64,000 nt of DNA from positions 34,857 to 98,856 of the forward strand of contig JAAEZQ010000014.1 in the NCBI GenBank assembly GCA_018222805.1. The letters run 5' to 3'. The notes below the pieces were generated by a model. The model ran no database searches. It saw only the letters and a list, made by a program, of their open reading frames with translations, and was not told the DNA's origin. This document shows positions 27,970 through 37,646 of this stretch, piece after piece; within the stretch, counting starts at the first letter, position 1, and each line of letters starts with the position of its first letter. Source of the stretch: Vibrionaceae bacterium (GTDB taxonomy: Bacteria; Pseudomonadota; Gammaproteobacteria; Enterobacterales; Vibrionaceae). The position numbers and the translations under genes are program-made.

Positions 27970-28266
27970 ATGAATTTACAAGACATGGAGAAAAACTCCG
28001 CCAAAGCTGTCGTATTGCTGAAAGCGATGGCAAACGAAAGACGCCTACAAATTCTTTGTATGCTACATAATCAAGAGCTGTCCGTTGGAGAGCTGTGTGC
28101 AAAGTTGGAGCTAAGCCAGTCGGCGCTGTCACAGCACCTTGCTTGGCTGCGCCGTGATGAATTAGTGGCAACAAGAAAAGAAGCGCAAACGGTATATTAC
28201 ACATTGAAGAGTGATGAGGTAAAAACACTGATCAAAACTCTTCACGGCCTTTACTGTGCCAGTTAA
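27970..28266 (+). CDS. hlyU: HlyU, ArsR/SmtB-family virulence activator
   Basis: A 98-residue winged-helix protein almost identical in layout to V. cholerae HlyU, which activates haemolysin (hlyA) and, in other vibrios, rtxA toxin genes by displacing H-NS. The recognition helix region is LELSQSALSQHLAWLRR at about 46-62. It lacks the CXC metal site of arsenic-type ArsR repressors. Cysteines are C30, C43 and C96; C30 and C96 match the pair proposed as redox-active in HlyU. The ATG follows AGAGGT. No toxin gene is in the window. Confidence 0.93.
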   Translation: MNLQDMEKNSAKAVVLLKAMANERRLQILCMLHNQELSVGELCAKLELSQSALSQHLAWLRRDELVATRKEAQTVYYTLKSDEVKTLIKTLHGLYCAS

Positions 28267-28345
28267 TCATTTTGATTAAATAATGTGACATGATGATTTC
28301 AGGCTGGAAGCGTTAAGTGACGGTTAGTTTGGTTCATCCGAAAAA

Positions 28346-28372
28346 GAAAAGCTGGCAAGGCCAGCTTTTTTA
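28346..28372 (+). terminator. hlyU terminator
   Basis: Stem aaaagctggc/gccagctttt with a 3-base loop followed by T, about 80 bases after the hlyU stop. Confidence 0.8.
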
Positions 28373-28407
28373 ATATCTTGATATCGAGTTTTGACGAATT
28401 TCAGATA

Positions 28408-28438
28408 TAAAAAAACCGACATAAAGTCGGTTTTTTCT
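28408..28438 (-). terminator. rpsT terminator
   Basis: Stem aaaaccgac/gtcggtttt with A-rich left flank, so a T run on the minus strand, 23 bases after the rpsT stop. Confidence 0.88.
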
Positions 28439-28460
28439 TCACTGTAAAATCAGGACTCTA

Positions 28461-28721
28461 TTAAAGAGCTTTGATTTGTGCAGTGAAACGAGACTTATGG
28501 CGAGCTGCTTTATTCTTGTGAATAAGGCCTTTAGTTGCCATGCGGTCTAGGATAGGTGTAACTACAGCGAATGCAGCAGTTGCAGCTTCTTTGTCGCCTG
28601 CTTCGATAGCAGCAACAGTTTTCTTCATGTAAGTACGCATCATTGAGCGACGGCTAGCATTGTGCTGACGACGTTTCTCAGCTTGGATAGCGCGCTTCTT
28701 AGCAGATTTACTATTTGCCAA
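28461..28721 (-). CDS. rpsT: 30S ribosomal protein S20 (TTG start)
   Basis: An 86-residue ribosomal protein S20 that binds 16S rRNA early in 30S assembly. Signatures: [20 protein letters not shown] at the start, [10 protein letters not shown], and [14 protein letters not shown] near the end. The start is TTG at 28719-28721 with GGGAG eight bases upstream. E. coli rpsT also uses UUG, which is central to its translational autoregulation. A GTG/ATG further upstream (28736) would add five non-conserved residues and is rejected. Confidence 0.96.
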   Translation of the reverse strand: MANSKSAKKRAIQAEKRRQHNASRRSMMRTYMKKTVAAIEAGDKEAATAAFAVVTPILDRMATKGLIHKNKAARHKSRFTAQIKAL

Positions 28722-29015
28722 GGGTCTAACTCCCAAAAACTTAGTTCTGTGACAATTTAAGGGCGAGGAATATCCCTCATTTGCGCTTAAATGTCAAATG
28801 ATTTGTGCAAAAACCGTTCTAAGCCAAAACAAATTTTGGTAAGAGAGGTCATCGCGGTTAAGATGGCGGGGATTCTAACAGCATTTTTATACCAATGCTA
28901 ATAATTATCCACTTAGAACTAACAATAGGTGGATAAATTTTTGACGTCCATTTAGAGCCTCCACGAGCTTAACAGTATAGGGTTGGCTGTCTTATAGTGA
29001 TATTCCGAGGTTACA

Positions 29016-30578
29016 GTGAGTAAACGACTACTCAAGTCAGGCATGATCGTCAGTGCTATGACTCTTATTTCGCGCGTTTTAGGCTTAGTCCGTGATGTTG
29101 TAGTGGCGAATTTAATGGGGGCAGGAGCAAGCGCAGACGTTTTTTTCTTTGCTAATAAAATTCCTAACTTTTTACGCCGTTTGTTCGCAGAAGGTGCTTT
29201 TTCACAAGCGTTTGTACCAGTGTTGACCGAGAGCCATGCGCAAGGGGATATGGACAAAACACGGGAGCTCATCGCTCGAGCTGCAGGGACTCTAGGGGTC
29301 ATTGTTTCGGTGGTGACTCTGTTTGGCGTTCTTGGGTCTGGCGTTGTAACGGCACTGTTTGGTTTTGGTTGGTTTTTAGATTGGATGAATGGTGGGCCAT
29401 CCGCAGAGAAGTTTGAGCTTGCCAGCATGATGCTTAAAATCACGTTCCCTTACTTATGGTTTATTACTTTCGTCGCACTTTCTGGCGCGATCCTCAATAC
29501 GCTCGGTAAGTTTGCTGTTTCGTCGTTTACCCCCGTATTTTTGAACGTGATGATCATCCTGTCGGCTTGGTTTATTTCGCCGCAGATGTCACAGCCTGAA
29601 ATTGGCCTTGCGATCGGTGTCTTCTTAGGCGGATTAGTTCAGTTCCTATTTCAAATCCCTTTCCTTATTAAAGCGGGCGTGATGGTCAAACCTAAATGGG
29701 GGTGGCGCGATCCGGGAGTCGTAAAGATACGTACCTTGATGATCCCTGCTTTGTTTGGTGTTTCAGTCAGTCAGATTAACCTGTTGTTTGATACCTTTAT
29801 TGCCAGTTTTCTACAGACTGGGTCAATTAGCTGGCTCTATTACTCAGACCGCTTACTGGAGTTTCCTCTTGGGCTCTTTGGTATTGCCATTGCAACCGTA
29901 ATTCTACCCGCACTTTCTCGCAAACACGTTGATGCTCACAGTGAAGGGTTTGCTCATACTATGGACTGGGGCGTACGTATGGTCACGCTACTCGGAATTC
30001 CAGCTATGTTAGGCTTGATGGTCTTGGCTAAGCCAATGCTGATGGTGTTATTTATGCGTGGTGAGTTTTCGCCACAGGACGTACACCAAGCCTCACTTTC
30101 TCTTTTTGCCTACGCATCTGGCTTATTGAACTTTATGTTGATCAAGGTGCTAGCGCCTGGCTACTACTCTCGTCAGGATACCAAAACGCCTGTGAAATAC
30201 GGCATCATAGCTATGGTGACCAATATGGTGTTCAACGCGATCTTCGCTTATTTCTATGGCTACGTCGGCTTGGCTATCGCAACAGCCTTATCCGCATTCG
30301 TCAATATGGTGTTGCTATACCGAGGTTTGCACTTAGCGGGGGTTTATCAGATAACTAAGCGCACTGTCTTCTTTATTACGCGCTTGATGATTGCCGGGGC
30401 TGCGATGGTCGCTGCGATTTTGTGGCAACTGGAAGATATGTCCGTTTGGCTTGAGTGGAGTTTCGCATACCGCAGCGGCGTGTTAGGAATGTTGATCGCT
30501 TTAGGGGCGGCAGTTTACCTCGTCGTTCTATTTTTAACAGGCGTGCGCTTAAAAGACCTAAAAGCTGGGACAGAGTAA
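29016..30578 (+). CDS. murJ: Lipid II flippase MurJ (MviN)
   Basis: A 520-residue, 14-segment inner-membrane protein of the MOP superfamily that flips lipid II for peptidoglycan synthesis. Typical residues: SRVLGLVRDVVVA near 22-34 and FFFANKIPNFLRRLFAEGAF near 47-66 (functional Arg residues line the cavity), and FDTFIASFLQ near 260. Start GTG at 29016. In E. coli the rpsT-murJ-ribF-ileS region is arranged similarly, except that murJ is elsewhere. Confidence 0.95.
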   Translation: MSKRLLKSGMIVSAMTLISRVLGLVRDVVVANLMGAGASADVFFFANKIPNFLRRLFAEGAFSQAFVPVLTESHAQGDMDKTRELIARAAGTLGVIVSVVTLFGVLGSGVVTALFGFGWFLDWMNGGPSAEKFELASMMLKITFPYLWFITFVALSGAILNTLGKFAVSSFTPVFLNVMIILSAWFISPQMSQPEIGLAIGVFLGGLVQFLFQIPFLIKAGVMVKPKWGWRDPGVVKIRTLMIPALFGVSVSQINLLFDTFIASFLQTGSISWLYYSDRLLEFPLGLFGIAIATVILPALSRKHVDAHSEGFAHTMDWGVRMVTLLGIPAMLGLMVLAKPMLMVLFMRGEFSPQDVHQASLSLFAYASGLLNFMLIKVLAPGYYSRQDTKTPVKYGIIAMVTNMVFNAIFAYFYGYVGLAIATALSAFVNMVLLYRGLHLAGVYQITKRTVFFITRLMIAGAAMVAAILWQLEDMSVWLEWSFAYRSGVLGMLIALGAAVYLVVLFLTGVRLKDLKAGTE

Positions 30579-30648
30579 GGGTGATTAGTATATAATCCGT
30601 CAGTTTCACACAGTGCAAAGTAAAAACAGAGGCAAAAAGCAGTATCCA

Positions 30649-31584
30649 ATGGAACTGATCAGAGGCATTCACAATATCACATCGCGTCACTATGGGTGTG
30701 TTCTGACTATTGGCAATTTCGATGGCGTACACAGAGGTCATCAACAAGTATTGCAACAAGTGTCTGAACAGGCAAAGGAACTTTCGTTACCTTCAGTTGT
30801 GATGACCTTTGAACCTCAGCCAATGGAGCTGTTTGCTAAAGACAAGGCACCTGCAAGGTTGACACGGCTGCGCGATAAGTTCGTTCAGTTAAGCAAACTC
30901 GACATTGATCGTTTGCTGTGCGTCAATTTTAATCGTCATTTTGCCAGCTTGACGGCGGAAGAGTTTATCCGTGACTTGTTGGTAGAGCGTTTGGGTGTTA
31001 AGTTTCTTGTCGTTGGTGATGACTTCTGCTTCGGTAAAGGCCGCAGTGGGAACTTTGCCATGCTGCAGGAAGCTGGGGAGAAATACGGCTTTGAAGTCGT
31101 GAGTACCCAAAGCTTTTGTTTACAACAATTACGAGTTAGCAGTACCGCTATTCGGGAAGCCTTAGCTCGTGATGATTTGCATTCCGCACACGAGATGCTG
31201 GGAAGAGATTACAGCATCAGCGGTCGTGTTTCTCATGGAAGAAAGCTAGGCAGAACCATTGGTTTTCCTACCGCGAATATTCCATTGAAACGATGTGTAT
31301 CTCCGGTTTCCGGAGTGTATGTTGTTCAAGCGCTAGGCATAGGTAATAAGCCAATTGGTGGCGTGGCTAACATTGGCCAAAGACCAACGGTAAATGGCGT
31401 TCGCCAACAGTTAGAAGTACACTTATTTGACTTTCATGCCAATTTGTATGGAAAGCAACTAGAAGTGGAACTTTTGCACAAACTTCGAGATGAGCAAAAG
31501 TTTGAGTCGTTTGAAGCACTTAAACAACAAATCGAATTGGATGCTGAGGCAGCAAGGGTGTGGTTGCGTCAGCTTAAGGGTTGA
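30649..31584 (+). CDS. ribF: Bifunctional riboflavin kinase / FAD synthetase
   Basis: A 311-residue enzyme that phosphorylates riboflavin to FMN and adenylates FMN to FAD. N-terminal nucleotidyltransferase: GNFDGVHRGH near residues 23-32 and STAIREAL near 170. C-terminal flavokinase: GRTIGFPTANI near 200-210 and GVYVVQA near 225. A GTG at 30613 would add 12 residues; the ATG at 30649 gives the conserved MELIRGIHN start. Upstream of ileS, the standard ribF-ileS-lspA-fkpB-ispH order. Confidence 0.95.
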   Translation: MELIRGIHNITSRHYGCVLTIGNFDGVHRGHQQVLQQVSEQAKELSLPSVVMTFEPQPMELFAKDKAPARLTRLRDKFVQLSKLDIDRLLCVNFNRHFASLTAEEFIRDLLVERLGVKFLVVGDDFCFGKGRSGNFAMLQEAGEKYGFEVVSTQSFCLQQLRVSSTAIREALARDDLHSAHEMLGRDYSISGRVSHGRKLGRTIGFPTANIPLKRCVSPVSGVYVVQALGIGNKPIGGVANIGQRPTVNGVRQQLEVHLFDFHANLYGKQLEVELLHKLRDEQKFESFEALKQQIELDAEAARVWLRQLKG

Positions 31585-31648
31585 GCGGTTTATTCCACCG
31601 TTCAACATAATGTCTAATTTTCGCCCAATATAACGGAATTAAGAATCG

Positions 31649-34477
31649 ATGAGTGAGTATAAAGATACCCTGAACTTACCTGAAACAGGGTTTCCAATGC
31701 GCGGCAACCTGGCCAATCGTGAGCCAGAAATGCTTAAGCGTTGGTACAAAGAAGATCTTTACGGTGAAATCCGTAAAGCTAAAAAAGGCAAAAAGTCATT
31801 CGTATTGCACGATGGCCCTCCTTACGCAAATGGTGACATTCACATTGGTCACGCACTAAACAAGATTCTTAAAGACATTATTATTAAATCCAAAACACTT
31901 TCAGGTTTTGACGCACCTTACATCCCAGGCTGGGACTGCCACGGTCTACCTATCGAATTGATGGTAGAGAAGAAAGTGGGCAAACCAGGCCAAAAAGTGA
32001 CTGCAGCTGAATTCCGCGAAAAATGTCGTGAATACGCAGCAGGCCAGGTTGAAGGTCAAAAAGAGAGCTTCAAGCGTCTTGGTATCTTGGGTGAGTGGGA
32101 TAAGCCATACCGCACTATGGATTTTGATACTGAAGCGAACATCATTCGTGCGCTTGGTAAAATTGCTAGCAAAGGTCACCTGCTAAAAGGTTTCAAACCA
32201 GTTCACTGGTGTACAGATTGTGGCTCTGCGCTTGCTGAAGCAGAAGTGGAATACAAAGATAAAGTATCTCCGTCAATCGACGTACGCTTTAAAACTGCGG
32301 ACGAAGCTGCACTTTTGTCTAAGTTCGAACTAACTGAAGGTCATGAAGGTAAAGGTGACATTTCTATTGTTATCTGGACGACAACACCTTGGACTCTGCC
32401 TGCAAACCGCGCAGTGTGTCTACGTGATGATCTTGAGTACGTACTAATCCAAGTTGAAGGTGACAACCCAGAGCGTATCATCGTTGCGGCTGAACTTGCG
32501 AAAGACGTAATGGATCGTGCTGGTATCGAGCATTTCCACAACCTTGGCTTTGCCAAAGGTGCGGACCTAGAGCTTTCTCAGTTCCAACACCCATTCTACG
32601 ATTTCACAGTACCAGCGATCCTTGGCGATCACGTTACGACTGACTCAGGTACTGGTGTGGTTCACACTGCACCTGGCCACGGTCAGGAAGACTTCGCGGT
32701 TGGTCAAAAGTACAGCCTAGAAGTGGCTAACCCAGTGGGCTCAAACGGTGTTTACTTACCAGATACTGAGCTATTCGCTGGTCAGCATGTATTTAAAGCG
32801 AACGATGCTGTGGTTGAAACGCTAAAAGAAAAAGGCGCGCTACTGCATCACCACGCTTACGAGCACAGCTACCCACACTGTTGGCGTCATAAGACTCCAA
32901 TCATTTTCCGTGCAACACCTCAGTGGTTCGTATCTATGGACCAAGCTGGCCTGCGTGCAAAAGCACTAGAAGCAATCAAAGGTGTTCAATGGATGCCTGA
33001 ATGGGGTCAAAGCCGTATTGAAGGTATGGTTGAAGGTCGCCCAGAGTGGTGTATCTCTCGTCAACGTACTTGGGGTGTGCCAATCGCTCTGTTCGTACAT
33101 AAAGAGACAGCAGAACTTCATCCAAACACGCTTGAACTGATCGAAAAAGTAGCGAAGTTGGTTGAAGAGAAAGGCATTCAGGCTTGGTGGGATGTAGACG
33201 CAGCAGAACTATTAGGCGACGAAGCAGAGCAGTACGAAAAAGTACTGGACACGCTAGACGTTTGGTTTGATTCAGGTGTTACGCACTTCTCTGTTGTTGA
33301 TGCTCGTGAAGAGTACAACGGCCACAGCGCAGATTTATACCTAGAAGGTTCTGACCAACACCGTGGTTGGTTCCAGTCTTCTCTGATTTCATCTATCGCT
33401 ATGAAAGACGAAGCGCCATACAAACAAGTTCTGACTCATGGCTTCGTTGTTGACGGTCACGGCCGTAAAATGTCGAAATCTATCGGTAACGTTGTTGCGC
33501 CAAAAGACGTAACCAACAAACTAGGTGCAGATATCCTGCGTCTATGGGTTGCTTCTACAGACTACACTGGTGAAGTTGCGGTTTCTGATGAAATCCTAAA
33601 ACGCAGTGCAGATGCGTACCGTCGTATCCGTAACACGTCACGTTTCTTCCTAGCGAACCTGAATGGTTTCAATCCAGAAACTGACTTGGTTCCAGCCGAC
33701 GAAATGGTTGCTCTGGATCGTTGGGCTGTAGGTCGTGCACTTGCCGCTCAAGAAGAGATCGTGAAAGCGTACGGCGAGTACAACACGCATGCCGTAATGC
33801 AGCGTCTAATGCACTTCTGTTCAATCGAAATGGGCTCGTTCTACCTAGACGTAATTAAAGACCGTCAGTACACAGCAAAACGTGGCGGTCATGCGCAACG
33901 TAGCTGTCAAACTGCGCTTTACTACATCGTAGAAGCTTTGGTTCGCTGGATGGCGCCAATCATGTCGTTCACGGCTGACGAAATCTGGAATGAAATGCCA
34001 GGTAAACGTGAGAAGTTTGTACTTTGCGATGAATGGTACGAAGGCTTGTTTGGCCTGAATGAAGGTGAAGAGCTAAACAACGAATTCTGGACGGAAATCC
34101 AGAAGGTTCGTGGTGCGGTCAACAAACTACTAGAAGCAGCACGTACAGAAAAAACTATCGGTGGTGCACTGCAAGCTGAGTTGACGCTATTTGCTGATGA
34201 CGCGCTAGCGGCGAAAATCAACAAGCTGGAAGATGAACTACGTTTCGTTCTAATTACTTCAGCAGCTACTGTGAAGCCACTTAGCGAGAAGTCAGATGCA
34301 GCACAAGCGACTGATATCGAAGGTTTGTTCGTTGAAGTGAAAGCAACAGAAGCTGAGAAGTGTGACCGTTGTTGGCACCACACTCCAGACGTAGGCACCA
34401 TCGCTGGTCACGAGAAAATCTGTGGTCGTTGTGTGTCAAACGTTGAAGGGGAAGGCGAAGTACGTAAATTTGCTTAA
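31649..34477 (+). CDS. ileS: Isoleucyl-tRNA synthetase
   Basis: A 942-residue class I synthetase charging tRNA-Ile, with an editing domain that removes valine. HIGH motif HIGHALNK near residues 64-71; editing domain [14 protein letters not shown] near 245-258; KMSKS motif [10 protein letters not shown] near 604-613; C-terminal zinc cysteines in CDRCWHH and CGRCVSN near 903-930. Length matches E. coli IleS (938). Codon use is that of a highly expressed gene. It is followed by its own terminator. Confidence 0.97.
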   Translation: MSEYKDTLNLPETGFPMRGNLANREPEMLKRWYKEDLYGEIRKAKKGKKSFVLHDGPPYANGDIHIGHALNKILKDIIIKSKTLSGFDAPYIPGWDCHGLPIELMVEKKVGKPGQKVTAAEFREKCREYAAGQVEGQKESFKRLGILGEWDKPYRTMDFDTEANIIRALGKIASKGHLLKGFKPVHWCTDCGSALAEAEVEYKDKVSPSIDVRFKTADEAALLSKFELTEGHEGKGDISIVIWTTTPWTLPANRAVCLRDDLEYVLIQVEGDNPERIIVAAELAKDVMDRAGIEHFHNLGFAKGADLELSQFQHPFYDFTVPAILGDHVTTDSGTGVVHTAPGHGQEDFAVGQKYSLEVANPVGSNGVYLPDTELFAGQHVFKANDAVVETLKEKGALLHHHAYEHSYPHCWRHKTPIIFRATPQWFVSMDQAGLRAKALEAIKGVQWMPEWGQSRIEGMVEGRPEWCISRQRTWGVPIALFVHKETAELHPNTLELIEKVAKLVEEKGIQAWWDVDAAELLGDEAEQYEKVLDTLDVWFDSGVTHFSVVDAREEYNGHSADLYLEGSDQHRGWFQSSLISSIAMKDEAPYKQVLTHGFVVDGHGRKMSKSIGNVVAPKDVTNKLGADILRLWVASTDYTGEVAVSDEILKRSADAYRRIRNTSRFFLANLNGFNPETDLVPADEMVALDRWAVGRALAAQEEIVKAYGEYNTHAVMQRLMHFCSIEMGSFYLDVIKDRQYTAKRGGHAQRSCQTALYYIVEALVRWMAPIMSFTADEIWNEMPGKREKFVLCDEWYEGLFGLNEGEELNNEFWTEIQKVRGAVNKLLEAARTEKTIGGALQAELTLFADDALAAKINKLEDELRFVLITSAATVKPLSEKSDAAQATDIEGLFVEVKATEAEKCDRCWHHTPDVGTIAGHEKICGRCVSNVEGEGEVRKFA

Positions 34478-34513
34478 TTCGCAAAGTAACGACTGAACTT
34501 TTTCGCAATTCTA

Positions 34514-34544
34514 TAGCCCCAGTATCTACTGGGGTTATTTTTAT
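34514..34544 (+). terminator. Terminator between ileS and lspA
   Basis: An 11-bp stem (34514-34524 with 34527-34537), one G-T pair, then five T. It separates ileS from lspA. Confidence 0.8.
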
Positions 34545-34634
34545 TGCCCAAGTTCGCATTATCTTTGCAAGGGGATAACGAGCGAATTAAAACTCTTTGG
34601 TATTAATGACGGATTAGGTTCCTTATCGTACTCG

Positions 34635-34651
34635 TTCCCTATTTTAGGGAA
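34635..34651. other. Short palindrome upstream of lspA
   Basis: Perfect 7-bp inverted repeat TTCCCTA-TTT-TAGGGAA, 43 bases before the lspA start. It could be an operator or an mRNA hairpin. Confidence 0.35.
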
Positions 34652-34694
34652 TTGTGTGAGTGCAATGGGTTAGTTGATTGAGATAGGGATAGAA

Positions 34695-35195
34695 ATGAGT
34701 CATATTCCATTAAAGCAATCTGGTGTGCGTTGGCTATGGCTGGCGATTGTGATTTTTTTAGCTGATATTGGCATCAAGTACGTTGTGATGAACAACATGG
34801 GGTTCGGTTGGGCAAACCGCATTGAAATTCTGCCTTTCTTCAACCTTCTATATGTCCACAACTATGGTGCAGCATTTAGCTTCTTGAGTGATCAAGCTGG
34901 CTGGCAACGTTGGTTCTTCACTGGCATTGCTTTTATTGTGTCTGGCCTCCTAACTTACTGGATGAGCAAGCTACCAGCGAATGAAAAGTGGAATAATATT
35001 GCGTATGCCATGATTATTGGCGGTGCGGTAGGCAATGTCTTCGACCGAGTAGTTCATGGCTTTGTGGTCGATTATCTTGATTTCTACTGGGGCAATTACC
35101 ATTGGCCAGCATTCAACCTTGCAGATATGGCGATCTGTATTGGTGCTGCGATGATCATCCTTGATGGTTTTCGCAAAAAAGATGCTGAGAAGTAA
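34695..35195 (+). CDS. lspA: Lipoprotein signal peptidase (signal peptidase II)
   Basis: A 166-residue, four-segment inner-membrane aspartic protease that cleaves diacylglyceryl-prolipoproteins. The catalytic Asp pair is in [10 protein letters not shown] and FNLADMAI. An in-frame TTG at 34674 would add seven residues; the ATG at 34695 has AGGG upstream and gives a normal length. It works after Lgt in the same pathway. Confidence 0.96.
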   Translation: MSHIPLKQSGVRWLWLAIVIFLADIGIKYVVMNNMGFGWANRIEILPFFNLLYVHNYGAAFSFLSDQAGWQRWFFTGIAFIVSGLLTYWMSKLPANEKWNNIAYAMIIGGAVGNVFDRVVHGFVVDYLDFYWGNYHWPAFNLADMAICIGAAMIILDGFRKKDAEK

Positions 35196-35222
35196 CGTTT
35201 GCCGACAATATTAAAATAACCC

Positions 35223-35258
35223 TAAGCGTCGCCCGTTGATTCGAGCGGCGCTTTTTAT
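35223..35258 (+). terminator. Terminator between lspA and fkpB
   Basis: A 9-bp stem aagcgtcgc/gcggcgctt (one G-T pair) followed by T, 28 bases after the lspA stop. Confidence 0.7.
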
Positions 35259-35391
35259 TATGTTGGAGCGCAACTCAGTGCATCTGAGTATATAAGACAA
35301 AAAAGCGCATGAACGCGTTGTACCAATCTGGATAAATCGATGTTCCATAAAATTTATGGTTGGTATTGCCCAAGAATAAGGAAGCAGTAAC

Positions 35392-35823
35392 GTGACAACA
35401 ATTACTAAAGACTCTGTAGTAACTCTGCACTTCACCATTAAAATGAAAGATGGCTCAGTCGCAGACAGTACCCATAATATGGGCAAGCCAGCTAAATTTG
35501 TTATGGGTGATGGTAGCCTGAGCGAAAACTTTGAACAATGTTTGGTAGGACTGCAATCAGGTGAGCAAAAAGCCATTGAACTCAAAGCGGAAGATGCGTT
35601 TGGTATGCCAAATCCGGATCATATTCACCATATGGATCGCACCAAGTTTGTTGGCGATTCTGAAGTCGAAGTGGGTACCATCATGGCATTCAGCGGCCCA
35701 GATGGCATGGAAATCCCAGGCATCATCACTGAAATTGCCGGTGATTCCGTGACGGTTGACTTCAACCATCCTCTGGCAGGACAAGACGTGACTTTCGAAG
35801 TTGAGATTTTGTCAGTAGAATAG
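35392..35823 (+). CDS. fkpB: FKBP-type peptidyl-prolyl isomerase (SlpA)
   Basis: A 143-residue SlyD-like FKBP with peptidyl-prolyl isomerase and chaperone activity, cytosolic. FKBP strand pattern VTLHFTIKMKDGSVADST near residues 9-26, and the inserted-in-flap domain with EDAFGMPNPDHIHHMDR near 65-81. It lacks the His-rich metal-binding tail of SlyD, so SlpA/FkpB is the better name. Start GTG at 35392 with AAGGAAG upstream. Adjacent to ispH as in E. coli. Confidence 0.93.
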   Translation: MTTITKDSVVTLHFTIKMKDGSVADSTHNMGKPAKFVMGDGSLSENFEQCLVGLQSGEQKAIELKAEDAFGMPNPDHIHHMDRTKFVGDSEVEVGTIMAFSGPDGMEIPGIITEIAGDSVTVDFNHPLAGQDVTFEVEILSVE

Positions 35824-35847
35824 CGAACCCAAGTAAAGATAACTTCC

Positions 35848-36813
35848 ATGAGCAATGAAATGAAAATCCTATTAGCTAACCCGCGTGGTTTTTGTGCAGG
35901 CGTTGACCGTGCGATTAGCATCGTAGAGCGTGCGCTTGAGATGTATCAGCCACCGATTTATGTCCGTCATGAAGTGGTGCACAACCGTTTTGTGGTGGAA
36001 GGGCTAAAACAACGCGGTGCGATCTTCGTAGAAGAGTTGCATGAAGTGCCTGATAACAACATTGTGATTTTTTCTGCTCATGGTGTATCGCAAGCGGTTC
36101 GAAAAGAAGCCAAACAACGTGATCTCACCGTGTTTGATGCAACCTGTCCTCTAGTGACCAAAGTCCATATGGAAGTCGCGCGCGCCAGCCGACGTAATAT
36201 GGAAGTGGTGCTGATCGGCCACGCAGGGCACCCTGAAGTAGAAGGCACAATGGGGCAGTATGCCAGCGACACTGGCGGTATGTACCTAGTGGAAACACCA
36301 GGTGACGTGGAGAAGCTAAAAGCGATCGTTAAAGATCCTTCCGATCTGCATTACGTCAGTCAAACCACGCTTTCTGTTGACGAGACGGCTGATGTGATTG
36401 AAGAACTGCGTCGCGTATTCCCTGATATCCAAGGGCCGCGAAAAGATGATATCTGCTACGCGACTCAAAACCGTCAGGATGCCGTTCGTGAAATGGCAAG
36501 TGAAGTGGATGTGATGGTCGTCGTCGGTTCGAAGAACTCATCAAACTCAACTCGCCTAAAAGAGCTTGCTGAGAAACTGGGTACGCCGGGCTATTTGACG
36601 GATTGCCCTGAAGACATTAAACCAGAATGGTTTGAAGGCAAAACAAAAATCGGTGTGACCGCAGGCGCTTCAGCGCCAGAGGAACTGGTTAACCAAATTC
36701 TTGATCGCATTAAAGAGATGGTCGGTGCGCGCTCTGTGGACGAGGTCTTAGGCCGAGAAGAGAACATGTTCTTTGAAGTGCCGAAAGAGCTGCAAATCAA
36801 GCAAGTGGACTAA
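35848..36813 (+). CDS. ispH: 4-hydroxy-3-methylbut-2-enyl diphosphate reductase
   Basis: A 321-residue iron-sulfur enzyme making IPP and DMAPP in the last step of the MEP isoprenoid pathway. Cluster-binding cysteines lie in GFCAGVD, DATCPLV and [11 protein letters not shown]; the catalytic Glu region is [10 protein letters not shown]. Two starts are possible, ATG at 35848 or ATG at 35860 (giving [10 protein letters not shown], the E. coli-like N-terminus); neither has a clear SD, and the longer form is listed. A terminator follows. Confidence 0.96.
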   Translation: MSNEMKILLANPRGFCAGVDRAISIVERALEMYQPPIYVRHEVVHNRFVVEGLKQRGAIFVEELHEVPDNNIVIFSAHGVSQAVRKEAKQRDLTVFDATCPLVTKVHMEVARASRRNMEVVLIGHAGHPEVEGTMGQYASDTGGMYLVETPGDVEKLKAIVKDPSDLHYVSQTTLSVDETADVIEELRRVFPDIQGPRKDDICYATQNRQDAVREMASEVDVMVVVGSKNSSNSTRLKELAEKLGTPGYLTDCPEDIKPEWFEGKTKIGVTAGASAPEELVNQILDRIKEMVGARSVDEVLGREENMFFEVPKELQIKQVD

Positions 36814-36840
36814 TATCAATATTCAGTTATCGAATATTCA

Positions 36841-36869
36841 AAAGGCGACCTCAGGGTCGCCTTTTTTGA
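36841..36869. terminator. Bidirectional terminator between ispH and btsR
   Basis: A 10-bp perfect stem aaaggcgacc/ggtcgccttt with loop tcag and six T. Confidence 0.9.
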
Positions 36870-36885
36870 TCGCTTTGCTTGGTGC

Positions 36886-37614
36886 TTAATGGCTGATACC
36901 CAGCATCTCTTTTAGTACTTTCAGATAGCGGCGACTCACTGGGATCTCAAAGCCGGTTTTGGTATTGATTTCCGCTAAGCCATTCTCTAATAATTTTATT
37001 TCGCTAATGGCTTTGATGCTGACCAGGTACTGACGGTGGCAGCGCACCAGTGGCGTTTTTTCTTCCAGTGTTTTCAGCGTTAGCTGCGTGCTGGCAGTTT
37101 GGTGGATTGAACGAACGTGCACGCCGCTGATGTCGCTATAGGCACATTCAACCGTATCGGTTGCCATGATCACTATTCGGTTATGACCAATACAAGGTAT
37201 TTGGTCTAACGTATCAGGCGTAATTGCGGAGAGTTGTTGGGTCAGTGTCGACTGGCTAATGGTCTTATGCAGACGCTTCACGGTTTTGTTGAGCCGCTCC
37301 GGATCTACGGGCTTCAATAAATAGTCAAACGCATTATCTTCGAACGCCTGAATCGCATATTGGTCATACGCTGTGACAAAGACCACATAGGGCATGGTTT
37401 CAGGGTCAAGCATGCCAAGCAGCTCAATGCCTGTAACTTGTGGCATCTGAATATCTAAGAACACCACATCGGGCTTAAGCTCATTGATTTTCTTCAGGCC
37501 AAGAATGGCGTTTGAGGCATCACCTATCACCTCGACTTGGCCTGTTTCGGACAACAATTCGGCTAACTCTTCACGAGCAAATTGTTCATCATCAATGACG
37601 AGTGCGGTTAACAT
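36886..37614 (-). CDS. btsR: LytTR response regulator, BtsR (YehT) type
   Basis: A 242-residue response regulator. The receiver domain has D54 in VFLDIQMP, acidic D8-D9, and Lys in LLKPVDPERL. The C-terminal LytTR DNA-binding domain carries HRQYLVSIKAI near 195-205 and PVSRRYLKVLKEML near 224-237. It resembles E. coli BtsR, which with BtsS senses extracellular pyruvate and activates btsT. It lies 32 bases after btsS, one transcription unit, next to a CstA/BtsT-family transporter gene. Confidence 0.9.
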   Translation of the reverse strand: MLTALVIDDEQFAREELAELLSETGQVEVIGDASNAILGLKKINELKPDVVFLDIQMPQVTGIELLGMLDPETMPYVVFVTAYDQYAIQAFEDNAFDYLLKPVDPERLNKTVKRLHKTISQSTLTQQLSAITPDTLDQIPCIGHNRIVIMATDTVECAYSDISGVHVRSIHQTASTQLTLKTLEEKTPLVRCHRQYLVSIKAISEIKLLENGLAEINTKTGFEIPVSRRYLKVLKEMLGISH

Positions 37615-37646
37615 CCATTCTTACCTTGTAGTATTGCGACTGACCT

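Noticed and set aside
33922..34401. 159-codon minus-strand ORF inside ileS
   Set aside because: It is Ser-rich antisense of a coding gene, a typical shadow frame without a ribosome binding site.
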